From: Saccoglossus kowalevskii
Taxonomy: Eukaryota > Hemichordata > Enteropneusta > Harrimaniidae
Length of the DNA stretch: 31,897 nt
Direction: 5' to 3'
Assembly (NCBI RefSeq): GCF_000003605.2
Contig: NW_003151758.1
Location: 240,497-272,393 of the forward strand
Below are positions 1 through 13,900 of the stretch, piece after piece. The position numbers and the translations under genes were made by a program. Within the stretch, counting starts at the first letter, position 1; each line of letters begins with the position of its first letter. The notes under the pieces were generated by a model that was not told the DNA's origin, did not search any database, and saw nothing but the letters and a program-made list of their open reading frames with translations.

Positions 1-59
1 TATGACATAAATTGAAACAAGCAGCCTCTCGGCTGAGATAGCTCCGCTGTTAGTAATAC

Positions 60-700
60 ACATTTCAATTAAAGAACTGAAGATATCATTAGAAAATGAA
101 CAAATCTGAGAGAGGTTTACCTGAGGTACCTATATGTATGGTATCAAAGCAATCAGACTTGCGGTTTTTAACATAAAGTCAAAGGAATTGCTGTTTTTCA
201 ACAAGAATTCAAAAATATCACTTTTTACCAACATAGAAAAAAATAATCATTAAAATTAGAGAATTGAAGATATGATCATCAAATGAACAAATCTGAGAGA
301 GGTCTATATGTAGTATCTATATGTGTAATATCAAAGCAATTGAACTTTTGGTTTTTAACAAGAAGTCAAAAATATTACTTTTTACCAAAAATTACAAAAA
401 TATTCACCAAAATTAGAGAATTGAAGATATCATCACGAAATGAACAAATCTGAAAGAGCTCCACATGTAGTACCTATATATGTAATATCAAAGCAATCGG
501 ACTTGCAATTTTCAACAAGAAGCCGAAAATATCACTTTTTACCAAAAATTACAAAAATATTCACCAACATTTCAGAATTGAAGATATCATCATGAAATGA
601 ACAAATTTAGAAGAGGTCTACCCAAAGTACATACACACCCAGTATCAAAACATTCAGACTTGTAGTTTCTAAAAAGAAGACAAAAAAGTAAAAATTCACG
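60..700. repeat. Tandem repeat, about four degenerate copies of ~157 bp
   Basis: The core AATATCAAAGCAAT, or its variants, recurs at about 144, 331, 488 and 644. Each copy is preceded by GAATTGAAGATATCATCA and ATGAACAAATCTGA-type blocks and followed by CACTTTTTACCAA. Spacings are 187, 157 and 156 bases; the first is longer because of an inserted segment. It lies in the intron after exon 6. Confidence 0.85.
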
Positions 701-780
701 CGGAAGACGGATGGCGGACAACGACGGACAATCACTCATATGATAAGCTCCACTCAACAAAGTCAACAGTGGAGCTAAAA
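676..780. repeat. Repeat terminus with GACGGA-rich block and perfect 9-bp hairpin
   Basis: The tandem array ends in a more CpG-rich block containing GACGGATGGCGGACAACGACGG. It is followed by a hairpin of perfect 9-bp arms (AGCTCCACT at 746-754 and AGTGGAGCT at 768-776) with a 13-base loop. Similar GACGGACGACGG/GATAAGCTC blocks are familiar at ends of non-autonomous elements in marine invertebrate genomes; assignment to a named family is not possible here. Confidence 0.55.
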
Positions 781-820
781 AATTGAAGATAATTTTGAGG
801 ATTATATAATAATCACTTAC

Positions 821-1994
821 TGCAATAATACATCTTGTTCACCTATACTTCTTGCCTTGTCGACATCTAACCAAAAATTCCAATTCTTCTCCCCTGAAGT
901 TCCATCAAGGAATTTACGAAATGCGTCAATTCCTTTTCTATTACATAAGTTATAGGTTTTCTGTTTTGAGAAGTATGGATCGGTCTCGTCTTCGACATCA
1001 CTACCAAATAAGGAGTCCTCTTCTTGGTCAATGGAGGAGGAGGACTTACTTGTAATACTGACTTTCTTCTTAAGTGTGTGACGTTCATCTTCGTCACCTG
1101 GTAACTTAAACCTGATAGATTCCTCTCTACTGCGTTCAATTTCTTTAACTGTGACTTCATCCAACATTCCTATTTTTAAATTGTGGCTTTTGAAACCACC
1201 ACACTGTTTTAGTACATTGTTATCAATAACCGAATCCACTTCCTTTTCATCTGATTTGCACGCTATAGAGATGGCTTGTTTCAAGATCATAGCGACTACA
1301 ACCGTAGCTAAATCATCTATGCTCTCCACCGTGATGGAACGTGGTGACATTTCATCTTTTGCCTCTGCAACATCCATGTTACTGTCCTTGTCGATTTCTG
1401 AACCCCTCCCCTCATCTTCGTCCACTTCTGACGCTTCATTTGTTTTCCCCTGTGATTGGTCGGGGTCATAAAAAACTGGCGCAGTGTATCCTGATGTAGT
1501 CGGCGCCTCCACAACCATACAAACATCGTCGCCTGTTGGGGCTTTCCAGTTCAAGGTTGGTGGTGTTTTCAATCGAGGAGGGTCATCAAACAAACGGCTG
1601 TGCAACATATCCCCGTCCTCTGAGGGGTGCGAATAATCAGGAAGCCCATATTCACTCAAGTTTGGTCCCTCATACACGCTTGGTGTGTATATTCCACTGT
1701 CTATCGTTGTCGGTTTCAAGGTAGTTGCAACGCTTTGTCTTCCTTCCATCGCTGAAGATAATGGTCTAGTTCCAGAGGCACTTGATAAGTTTGTTCTGCG
1801 TGCATTCTTAGCCATCGTAACCACTCTTCAGAGCTTGTGGTCTGGGTATTTCCCATGCAAACAAACATCTCTTTCATGATTATCTCAGTTTCGTCAATAT
1901 GAACAGGCTCCGGCGTAGCAGGTTTTTCAATAGAAAATGGACGGAAATCAGAATCTATGAATAAACTAATTGCTTCTTCACCATCTTTTGCAAG
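821..1994 (-). CDS. RGS22: RGS22 exon 6 (residues ~158-549), start of first RGS domain, apparent -1 frameshift
   Basis: A large exon; acceptor AG at 1996-1995, donor GTAAGTG from 820, ending in phase 2. The first 58 codons include FRPFSIEKP and IIMKEMFVCMGNTQ and end at EEW; the frame then continues as VTMAKNARRT in another register. The human DWFALAKQSQQT segment spans this junction without a gap, so one G appears missing in the TGG/GTT run (cc at 1821-1822 on plus). From there about 333 residues are open: a Ser/Thr-Pro-rich linker, an acidic stretch (EVDEDEGRGSEIDKD), a helical segment SIDDLATVVVAMILKQAI matching human EEFLSSYIYFILRGAI, a Ser/acidic linker, then YNLCNRKGIDAFRKFLDG with NWNFWLDVDKAR, the opening helices of RGS domain 1. 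Observed length is 1174; 1175 is expected from the phases. The RGS domain continues in exons outside the window. Confidence 0.92.
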
Positions 1995-4900
1995 CTTGGT
2001 AGAAAATGAAAAAAAAATAACAGTTAATCGTAAAACATCGCAGTCATCTTGCACGACATATTAGAATGGTTATGTAAACAAACAATTGTATTCACATACA
2101 TTGCAAACAACTTTTATACACGACACAAATTCCCTGAAATATGCAACAATTTGTAGCAGTAAACAAGTATTGGTGACTTTCGCAAAATTTTGCTTTTAAA
2201 AATGTCATAAAATTGAAAAACATTTCTTGCAGTGAAAATTATGTGTTACAGTCATATGTGAGATCTATTTAAAACACTAACACAGAACGATGACTTTGGC
2301 ACTTAATCTTTAAACCACTAGAATTTCTTGCCATATTTCTTCTGCATTTTTTTCTTCTATTTTTCAATATTTCTGGAAATGCCCCCTAATTTTGAAGCTG
2401 GCAGACAAAATTTGAATAAATTTTCAGTTTTCACTCAAAAAATTTGGCTCTTTGTGTCCCAATATTCTGAAGGAAAGTGCTAACTATAAACGGGACTATT
2501 TTTTGTGCATTTGTGATGAAAAGAGAGAACTGGTGGTGAAAAATTTGAAATCTGCTCAAACCTGGGAGTTGCAAGGTAAAAAATGGTCAATATTATTTGT
2601 ATTTGTAATAATTGTGAGATTTTTGTAATTTATACACCACATTTAAAATAGATTTTGTTTTCATAAAATTTGAATGAACACAACTAATTCTGAGCATGTT
2701 CTGTTTATTGTGTTGCGATGAGTTGTTCTGGGTGGTGTGTTCTTCTAGAGCCATGTTGCATCTGGGAATGCAGTATTCAATCAATACAAAAATAACTTAC
2801 CTCGGCCTGCGATACAAGTTTAGCTAATCTGTATTCCAGATAAGTTTCACTTTGCTAAAAAAGCAGGTAATCTCTCCATCTTGATCCATTGTATACCCTG
2901 CTCCTTATTAAGACACTAACAGAGTAGAAAAAAAATAACAATAGTTAAATTTCAAATATTTTAACAATTTATACTATACATTTTTGCTTGAAAAACATAC
3001 AGGACAAACAGTCATTTTTATGAATATCAAATGCTTTTTTTTTACAAATCTAAATACTGGCAACCCACACTTGAAATGTACATAAACTGTTGGACTGTTG
3101 TAAATGCTCATGAATTGCTCATTTCTGGGTTGTCCCAACAAGTCTTCACTTAGAGAGATTGTCTTCTGAACAAGACCTACATTTATTTGTCTTTGACCTG
3201 ATGAATTCTCTTGATTTCGAAAAAGAGCTCTGCTGAAAAATTGTTTTCAATGAAAAGAAATATTTTGGATAGTTTGAAAATGAAAACTTATTTTACTGAA
3301 AAAATAATGTTTAAAAAGTGGTTTATTCCTTTGAGTGCTAAAATATACTTTTGTCACCATTAAATAAAATTTGCATAATTTTTGTTACATATTTTTTTAC
3401 AAAGATTTTTCCCAAGATCTTTATCTAATGAGAAATTATGTTCATTTGGTTCAAAATTAATAAAAAAAATATATAAAAATTCATATAAATTTTGACAAAA
3501 TATAGAATTGAAACAAATGTGAATATCTGTCTTAAAAGCAATATATAGTACTTGTGTGAGACATTGCTCATAAACTACTATGTTTAAATTTACAAAGAAC
3601 ACAATTAAAAGTGATTGATAGGCTAATTACCACATGTATGCAAATTAGTCACAATTTGCTAATATTATATTCATCCTTCTAAAACATGTGCATTAGTCAG
3701 AATTTTAGAAAGATGAAAAAAAAAAAGTTTTTTTTTGGAAAATAAATTTAATGAACAATTTCAGATTGAAAAAACACCAAAAAAATATGATGCCGCCGTC
3801 AGTTGATTTAAAAAAATAAATTCACCACTTGTTATAGGCCTAACTGATTTGTTTGGAACATTAAAATCAACAATTGTGTAAATCAATTATCTACATAAAT
3901 TGTAAAGTGCTGTTGTTCTTTTCGGGGTAATCTAAATAAATATGAAGAAAATATGCACTGCTATTAAGTGAAGGAGCGAGCCCTTAGCAACACAAAGAAG
4001 TGACAGTAATTACATAAAAACAAAAGTTTATGATCACTGACACTAGAGGGCAGTATACCACACATCTGTCTTGTACTGCATGTCAAAATAAATACTATGC
4101 AGTGTCTGTTTAAACAACAATAAACATGTAATATTTAAGGAAAGAAACTTACAGAAAATCAAAAGGAAGGGAGGAGGATTTATCTGTATCTGTAACTTAC
4201 CTGTACTGTAAAGCTAGTTTTTATTTCGCTTGGTTCCTGAGCGGTTCTTTCATAAGCATGAATATCGTAAATGGACACCTTTTTGGCGTTTGCAACAAAT
4301 GTAGCAGCTCTGTAAATGGGGCTAGGTTTCTTGGATTGCTGGACTAAAGTACGGATTTTGTTTGTGATCTCTTTTTTAGCTGAGCTGACTACTTCAAATC
4401 CACCTCGTTCCTTGTTGAAAAACAGTGGTTCTGGGAATGTCTGAAAGAAGAATTATATTAAGGTGTAGAATAAGAACTCCAGTTAGTCTGATAGATTTGT
4501 GTTCATCATATGGAACATATGGAGATACTTTATAATTTTATTAGAAGTGCAACACCAATAGAAACTCATAGAAACCAAAAATTGTGGGTAAAACATGACT
4601 AATTTGCATCAAAATAAAATAATTTCACCAAAAATATGGTTAGGTTTTAGGTTATCAGAAACACAATTTGTTTTTTGTTTTTTATTAAAATTACTTTCTT
4701 TATTTAGAATGTTGTGTACTTTATTTTGTGTAAGTGTTTGATGAAATAAAGAAATCGTTCATTGCATCGTGAGTGCTTAGGTTCAAGCCTTTAATCCCAA
4801 ATCCCCCCATTGCATGAGATACCAGACAAAGATTGATGATTTAAGAAGAGATGCATTACTTACTGGAAGTGCTAAAAAATAATTAAAATATTCCACAAAC

Positions 4901-7900
4901 AGATCATCAGTTGCAAGGAAATCCTCCTGAAATTAAAAAAAAATCATGTTAAGATTAAAATAATTAAATTTACAGAAAAAATATTCTTATTGAGTACTTG
5001 CAATTTTTTTAATTTCACGAGTTGGTAAAAATTGTGTAAATTAGTACAGTGAAAATGTCACCGGGATCCTAAAGATGCATTGTTACGTTGACTTTCGCAA
5101 ATTATTTTCATCATAAATACATTTTTGGTAAAAAGTACAAAACTAGACTGAGAATGATACTTATTCCCAGTTTGGCAAAACTTTATTTATCAGACATTAT
5201 TTTAACCAATATTAGCGAGAATGTATTGGTTTCCATGGTAAAAGTATTCACAAATCTATTGATATGGACTAAAATATGTGAATTGTTATTCATGGGAATC
5301 AAATATATTTTTATATTCAATGAGAATTTCTCCCCCACAATAGGCTCTGTAGATGCAGAACTTGTCATGAATTATGCTGAAACTCCTACAACATGCGGAT
5401 TGATTATATAAATTCGTTTATTTTCTAAATTCCGAAGGATCTATACATGCAGATTTAATTGTAAATCCCATTAAAACAAAATACTGCTACAATGTACTTA
5501 TAAAAAACAGAAAAAAAAAATGTCATCTATCACTGATTCCAAAAAAAGTAGACAGCGCCCTCAATGCTAAATATCCAATTTGATGAATGACTGCACATAC
5601 ATTTTGAAACTAATTAAACTCCTTTGTATCACAAGACATATTATTTTAATTTCATTAACATTACCATGGACAATTTGTGTTTTCAAGTGTGACAAAGTAA
5701 TAGTTTAATTGGAAATCCATATATTATGGGAAATTTAAACGTGGATATTTCTGGATGAAAACAAAATATTCACATTATATTTGAATAATTTATATGTATT
5801 TTATACTTTAAGGTTGTCATGGCAATGTGTCTTTTTGAATGAGTTCAATGTCTAAAATGGATAGTGTATTTGATTCATATGTACATAGCGTTGCTATGTG
5901 TAGTATGGGACCCATGCCAATCCAATGCGGTCGCAACAACCACTGCCATTCAAATAGAGCTCATCTCCCAAGTTTGAATTTGGGAGGGGGGGGGGGAGCA
6001 AATTTTTATAAGCAATGAACCTTTGGGTGAAAAAAGTATGAAGTATGAGACAGCCAGTAATGTTTGCTGTGGGGGGGGGGGGCATAATTATAGTTATTGA
6101 ACATAAAATTACAATAAGAGTCTCATCCAACTTTCAATGTCATAAGCCATAATAATACAGAGACTGAAAAAAAAAATGGTTGGAATAACCGAATGTTTGA
6201 AATATGAGTCTGCAATACTGATTACAAAATCGTAACTTTAGTGTTGCTATGAGAACATTAAAATTCTCATTCTCTGTCATAGAAGCTTATCTTTTAATTG
6301 TAATAATTATAGTAATATCACTTAATACTACATCCTAGTACATTTCTAGTCTAACACAGTTGCCGGTAACACAGGGTTGTCTACTATGAATAATACACAT
6401 ACTTTGCTACCAAAGTCAATACAATCATTCACGATCACTCACGAAACGCAATCATTTCAATGTATATGAACCATTTTTAGATTGCGAGATTAAAATTAAT
6501 GACATGGATATTACAGATTAAACATATTACATCAGGATTAATTTAAATCAATCCTCACATTTATTTTCATGGTCCAGCTGACAGAAGCAATTATTTCAAT
6601 ATGCCCAGGGGACGTCACTTAATAAGTACTGCGTGTAAAGAAAAATTGAATGCCATTTAAACCTGTCCTTGTTAATAGCAGAAACACTTTAAATTTGTTC
6701 AACAAAATGAATGTTTTGTGAATTTTCAGCATTACTTAGCCGATTAAGTGTTTTTATCAAATATGTAATGGGTTCAGCATTTGGGAAGAGTTAAGAATAA
6801 TACAGTTGTTTGTTAGAGCTGTTCAATGGTAAATTAACAAATTTGAGCGATTATAAATTCTTATTAAAATACGCAGACTATAGAGAGCATTACGTATCAA
6901 TGCCGCAAATATCGATGCGATTCTGGAGCATCACGTCTTGTGTAGTGCATCATGGGAAAATCAACATTATATATTAGTGTCCAAATATACCGGTTGACAA
7001 ATGCTTAACATAAGAAGGGTAAATGTTTTCATTGCACAAGAGCACAAATGTCCCATATTCGGATGTAATGGTGACACAGAAAGAGCAGCCAAAGGTCGCT
7101 CATGAAACGAGCTCTATAGACAATGTGTATATATACCGGTAGAAGAAAATGGAAGATATCTATATACCCTAAGAGTTTGAAAAGGTGCCTTCTAGTCAAT
7201 GGGTGGCGCCATTTTGTTGTACATTTTACAAATTTGTGAAGCGAAACAGCTCATTCATGATTATAAAGCATCTTCAAAATGTTGTTCAATGATAATTAGA
7301 TAATTGTTTTCTGGTAATGGCGGAAAAAATTAAAAATTAACCTTCTTATGTTAAGCATACGTGGCGCCATCTAGAATTTGCTTTAATTGTTTATGTCAGT
7401 TCTATGTTTAGTAAATTTTTAGTAAACTGCTCGACTGAGTTTGCTTTCCAGGCATTGCCTGCTACATATTATTTTTATTTATATTATATTGTATTTTTTG
7501 CACATCTTTCCCAAGGAAACCAGGTGCAAATTAAACACCAAATGTGGTCAAATCAATATGCTGAATATTTCAGATAGGTTATAAGAAGTCAAAAATTGTC
7601 ACTCTAAATGATATTATTAAAGTGGGAAGGTTGTCACCTGCGCATGCACGGGAATTGAGTTCCAAGCGACATAACAACACACTGTAAAAATGCAAAGGCT
7701 CATGGGTAGATGCTTGTTTGTAAACAATGACACACTATGGCCATCTGACGCAAAGCTTTATGGGTAATTATCAGGCAGTTTGATTATAACAATTTCATGT
7801 ACCTCTCTTTTTTTTGACGCTATAATATAAAATGTACGTATGATTTTCAAGTTTTTACATTTTCACAATGAGTAAAATTATTAAACTACTGTACCTATAT

Positions 7901-10900
7901 ACCGGTAATTAACATCAAGTATAATTGCTATAATTAAAAACTAATCTAGAGAAATTTATAACATTTTGAGCAGATCAACCTGAAACATGAAATATTTCTA
8001 TGAATACAAATTCTCTCCTAACTACGCAACACAGCTTTCATTAATTCTCAATCATGACAAAAATTTTACAAAGTGTTTAGTGCTCTAGACTGAAATATTT
8101 ATGTCGCCTAGCAGCCATTGCAGACTGAGCCTCACCGCTAAGTGACATTACTATTCAGTGAATAACGTCCACCCTGACAATGTATGAGCAATGAAATACT
8201 GTCGCCATTTATAGCGTCCAATAAAATCAATCAAACACAGAGTCATCTGTTCGATGCATAATTGTAAAAAAGAACAGGAAATTAAGTTCTGTTTGCATAA
8301 AACTTTAATGTGCAGTATAGTACTTTAATTATTGTGAGTTTTTCTTCTGATCATGAGTTTTTCGTTTAATCATGAACATAATAACTTTTTGTACAGATGT
8401 CCATTGTGTTAAGTTATACAGCTGCATGTGTAGGAGTACTGCTTCCATGGTTTCCTTCATCCTTCAAGCTCATGACCAAATCTGCAGTTTTCTCATAAAA
8501 TACATTTGAATGTTTCTTATTGTTTTATAATTTTATAGTTAAATAATTGTTCAAAATATGGAAAATTGCTGCAGTTTAGATTAAAAAGTGCACAGAGTTT
8601 TAAATATGTTTTTAAGGAATTGTCTGTTTATAAATTATATGTATGTTTATGAATTATTAATTATGTCAATTATTTATGCCATAAAAAACATACTATTAAA
8701 GGTTACTGTCGCTGCAATGCATCCTGGTCAATATGGGTCCCATGCCACGTATACAACACATATAAAATACATTTTTGTTTACATGCAATGTAAATAGGTG
8801 ACAATTGGCTGTTTGACTGTTTTCAATTGTGCCCTCTATTGGCCATTATGAGAAATGTTAGGATTAAAAATAAACTCTTGTAGTACCGGAGCAAATCATT
8901 GACTAATATCAATCATGTATATAAAAGTTATTTTGCGATCTATAAAATAAGGACATTTAAACCTAAAATTATTACTCTTAAAAAAAAATTCTAACAGAAA
9001 TATTAAAGCTGGGGGAGCCGTCACCTACGCATGCGTCAGATGGCCATAGCTTGTTTACAAACAAGCGTCTACCCATGAGTTTTTAGCGTGTGTTGTTATC
9101 AGCACTTGGACTAAATTCCCACTTCAAGGTTACTTGAATTTCTAAAAACGAAATCAATATTTCATTGATTTTATATCGAAACCATTTTGTGATCGATACT
9201 TACTATGAAACGCTGTGAAATTCAGGTCAATTGGAGATATATATGAAACGCCGATAAGGCTTAATTCTCAGCATGTACGTTTTATAATAAAGCGCACACA
9301 TGAGACAGGTCGATCATCACACGTGTTTACATTTTGCACGCACATGCAATAACAGTTTTGCAAAAACTGGTCAATCAGTACTGAAGATAAAATAACAGCA
9401 TTATTCGCTGTCATAGTTATTAAATATACATGTATGTGTTCCGTTTACTGAAAACATTATATTACCGGCGATATTGTCACAGCAGGTCACGTACTAAGTA
9501 CCGATTAGTGAGTGACATTTGTTAACAGACATTTGCATGCTGGTTGGTAAAAACCTAAAAGAAATGGCGTCATAGTGCAATAGCCTATAGTGACATCATG
9601 CTCTAATCACTATTTAAATCATTTTTGTTGTTTCTGTAACTTTGGAGTACACAATGAGTTAACAATGTTAACTATGCATGTGATATCATAAGAACCATGC
9701 ACTCCTCAGATTTCAGTAAAACTTGGTTACTGAATGCTCTGGAATGAGATGAACTGTGATTAGTTTTCAGTTGAAATTTTCCCACTGATATGACATATTT
9801 CAAAGTTTCAAGTTTGTGCACAGATGCTCGGATGTAAATACATGATTACCTTTAATATGGTTTTAATTCTTGAATAATAATTTCCTAATTTGCATAAGAC
9901 AATTTCAAGCTTTTACACAGATATACATTCAAATTTATTCCTGTTATAATCTATCTAGAGTTTATATTATGTACTTCAATAAATTGTTTTCAAATAATGT
10001 ATTTCAAAGAGCAGCTAACTATATATCAGTTAACAGGGTTCGTGTTTAATTTTAAATATATTCTATATCCATGTGTATTTCATGCCTCAATACCCGCAGC
10101 ATACAGGAGTTCTTGTTAAAGATACAAGGCTATTCATAAATGAAAATACACAGAATCTATTTATTTTGCAATAAGTTTTATTCCAGGGGCATATACGGAT
10201 ATTGAATTGAAAAGTTATTGATTACATGTACATGTACCAGCCTAATTTTCAAGGAAATGATGTGATGATGTTGTATTTTTACCGTAGGTTACTATGGCAG
10301 TGATGTTACGTATTTCAAATTGTAGACTGGTGAAATGGGCTGAAAAAATCATATAATGGTAATGATGGGGTAAAATGCAATTTTTCTTTTAACATTGCGT
10401 TCTATGGAATTGTTATAAAAATATCAATTTTTGAATAATATAAGTTTCTAATGAAACGTCACTGGAACATACAAAAAAAAATGATATTTTATTATTGTAA
10501 TAAACCATTGGATATTGTCATGTGATTTATGAAACCTTTTTTGATTGGGAGTAGAAAAGCACCTCCATTACAAGTTTGTATGTAAGTAACTTCACTGTAA
10601 GTAACACTTTAACTAAAGACAGGTGGCATCAGTAAAAAAAAACATATTTTACATGCTTTGTAAATAGTACATGGGATTCATATCAAACACAAGGCAGCAT
10701 GGAGGCCACAATGCTGGAAGACAATCAAAAATATTTGTACAGATCACTGATAATTTAGATCATGTCCACCATTAGTGTAAAACTTAACAAATACTGTAAA
10801 ATACTTTATTTTAGCTAGAATTAATTTTCGCTGAACAGACTTTTGGAGTGTTTTGTATATAATTAATTTTTGCTGAACAGACTTTTTGGGCGTTTTGTAT

Positions 10901-13900
10901 AGAATTAATTTTCACTGATGTTTGGCAAATTGAATGTAAAATATAGGAAAAAAAAATTTATACTCGCTGGATTTTATTTTCACTGAATCACTCCTTCAGC
11001 AAAAAATTAATGAAAATGAATTCCGAGCGAAAATAAAGTATTTTACAATAGTTAGTTTTAGGCTGGCTCACAGCTATATTGCTTAGTTCACTTTCAAAAC
11101 TAACACGAGTTGTGCAGAGTAATCTGCCTACATAATAGTAACATAGATAATTACAAACAATTATTAAATTAAAATTATTGATGATTATGACATTTGCTTT
11201 AAAAATTAAAAGTTTTTATGAAAATACAAAGCAAGCTGATAACGAGTTTGGAAGTTAAGTTACGCTCAGACTGTACTGTAAACACATTCCATCAATACTG
11301 TAGGTGTGTGGGTGGGTATCAACTTACAGTATTATTCTTACCTGTAGTAAACAGTGCAACTTTCATAAATCATTGGGTAATAACAAAACAATCAAATACT
11401 TTATTCAATTATTTTACAATGGTACCAACAGTTGCTGTAGTAGAATGCATATCAATCTATGGGATGGAGGGGCCTACCAGGTAACCACCCCCCATTCTTC
11501 CAGACCAATTTTATCATTTTTTTGTGCTGAACAAGAAACAAAGTGGTAACATTCACCACCTTTTGCATAATTTGATCAAAATTGTATATTATTTGCATTT
11601 TTGTCTAAAAATTTATTTAAATAAGTCACCAAAAATCAACATGTGTAATATCAAATTATTTAAAACTTGATACGAATGAATGAATGATAACGAATGAATA
11701 AATAAATAAATCAGAGTTGCTACCAGCTTTTTTAAATTATAAATTTTTTGGAAATAAAAAAAAACAAAACATTTTTTGTTCAGTAGGATTGAAAATTATC
11801 AAGTTAAAAACCATATATAGCAGAGGAAGAAAATGAATCATTTTTTGGCATTTCACGGAAATATGAATTTGTATTATTTGAAATCCATTGGGATGAGAAG
11901 TCAAGAAAAAAATATACTTGCTTCTTGGCATGAGATGTTCTAAATAATGGTTTGGTGGGCATATAAGAAAATGCACACCTTGAATACTGTCTTAATTCAT
12001 ATCCCAATTGTCATTCAATTCAATTCATAATTTAATTCACATCCTATCATAGAAATTTGTATCATTTTTGTTCTGTGCTCTAATTTTTATATGTAGTTAT
12101 AATACATGGCGGCATTCATATATGCAATCAAAATAAGTTTTTACTTGAATGATTCCTTATTCTGTTTACATTGCGTAACTTAATTGTTACCATAGCTGTA
12201 CTTTTTAATTTATTTCATGGTTTACTATATACCAATTGGGTTCCTAGTCCCAAATTATCGATTAAAAAAAATCTGCATTATCTACAGATCCTTAAATCCT
12301 ACTATGAATCTTTATTTGTAAAGTCTAATAATTTGGTTGCCTAGCAACATATCAACTCAAGATGTAACAACTGATGTACTCACCAGCAATAGTACCATAA
12401 CACCAGTATGGTGAGACAAGGAGAGACAGACCATTGCTGTTGGTGGGGGTGGCAGTATGGGTAGGGGTGGGTGGTTGTCTAGGTTGGAATATAGGGGGAA
12501 ATACATTAAATTGAGAATTAATATTTAATTCCAGAGAGGGGCTTTATGCAAATAATTCATTTATCTCCTTCTAATCACATTTACATTGAAATGATGACAT
12601 ACCCGGTACATATATAGATAGTTAGATATAGATAGACAGATAGATAATTGTAAACATGAGTTTTAATTTATTTAAAATAATTAAATAATGTGTCTCACAT
12701 TATGACATATACATTTTTACTAAAATAACATATGTCAATAAATATTACATTGGAAACAAAAAAAACAAACAAAAAATTCCAAAAGAAAAAACTTGCAGTG
12801 TCTGAAATAAGACAACAATAATGTATAATATTCGATATGGGTCCCATGCAACATAATTACAACTTATGTGAAATAAATTGTAAGTTTACATGAAATCTAA
12901 ATTTCTGCTGTTTGATAACTGCGATGATTCAAACTGATTTAATAAAAATACAAATCATGTTGAGAATAAATACATATTGTGTGTTTATTACCAGAATAGT
13001 CTGGTTGAAGTTTTATGTCCTATATAGTCTTCTGGAGTTATGACTTCCGACCGGTATTAACAAATAAAAAATGAGTCAATAATTAAAGGGTGGTGGTCGT
13101 AGTGCAGCACGTGTTTGATTTTCATGTAAACAAACATTGTATTTCACACACAATGTGTACGTCGCTACAAGTCCCATACCGAACTTGGACGTGGCTTGAT
13201 GACTACCGCTGTTTAAGTCAGAAATAGTTGCGAATCAAATCAATAGTCGCGATGGGACTCACATATAGTTCAAATCCTATAATCACTTCGCAAATCATGG
13301 GGGTACATTATTTCATACGATATTACGTTTAAAGCCTAAACAAAGGATTATTTATACAGTTTTTTTGTTAAATTTGCCAGAAGAAAAAAAACCTTGCAGC
13401 ATATGAAGTTGGATGAAAGAAATGATTAATCGGAACATTGCAAATCCTTAAGATGTATGAATAAAGCATGCCCCTTGGGTGTAAAGTCTAATGTGACAAT
13501 ATTTGAAGTGAATGATTACATGTACATGATTTGAAAAGGTCGATAGTCTAGCAGCTCTCCTCAAAGGTGAGTATTGTTGCCATGGTAATCATGGTTAGTA
13601 TACATAGTGCATATTAAGATCGTTTTTTTTTTCTAGTGGTTTTAAGTATATTGGTTGACATAATGAAATATTGTTTTTTTTCTGAAGAAACACACAAAAT
13701 TCAACAAGTGTTTTTTTTTTTAATGTACAACAACTGGTTACAAATACATGTTTGAGTTTTTTAATTATTGGTAATTACATTTTTGTTGTGTACCAGAAAA
13801 CACAATATTAGATTATAATATATATGCGTGTAATATTAAATTTATAATATATATAATATAGAAATATTTTCTAGTGTCTTAATGTACAATGGTGCTATGT

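Larger units (their letters stand above)
4927..7000 (-). other. RGS22 intron 2, left end
   Basis: AT-rich intronic sequence without a convincing exon; the open stretch near 5088-5411 has no recognisable domain. It holds a MITE-family relic near 5880-5950 and two poly-G tracts (5980-5997 and 6071-6082). The rest shows no structure I can name. Confidence 0.7.

Noticed and set aside
852-1879. Open frames on both strands overlapping the large minus-strand exon (for example 1151-1471 plus and 867-1160 minus)
   Set aside because: They are shadows of RGS22 exon 6; only one frame matches RGS22 and joins proper splice sites.
2851-2868. CTGCTTTTTTAG as a splice acceptor that would split exon 5
   Set aside because: It would remove the strongly conserved CLNKEQGIQWIKMERLPAF segment, whose own acceptor and phase fit exon 4. 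A one-base insertion is simpler.
4765-4800. GGTTCAAGCC as a tRNA B box
   Set aside because: No matching A box or cloverleaf upstream.
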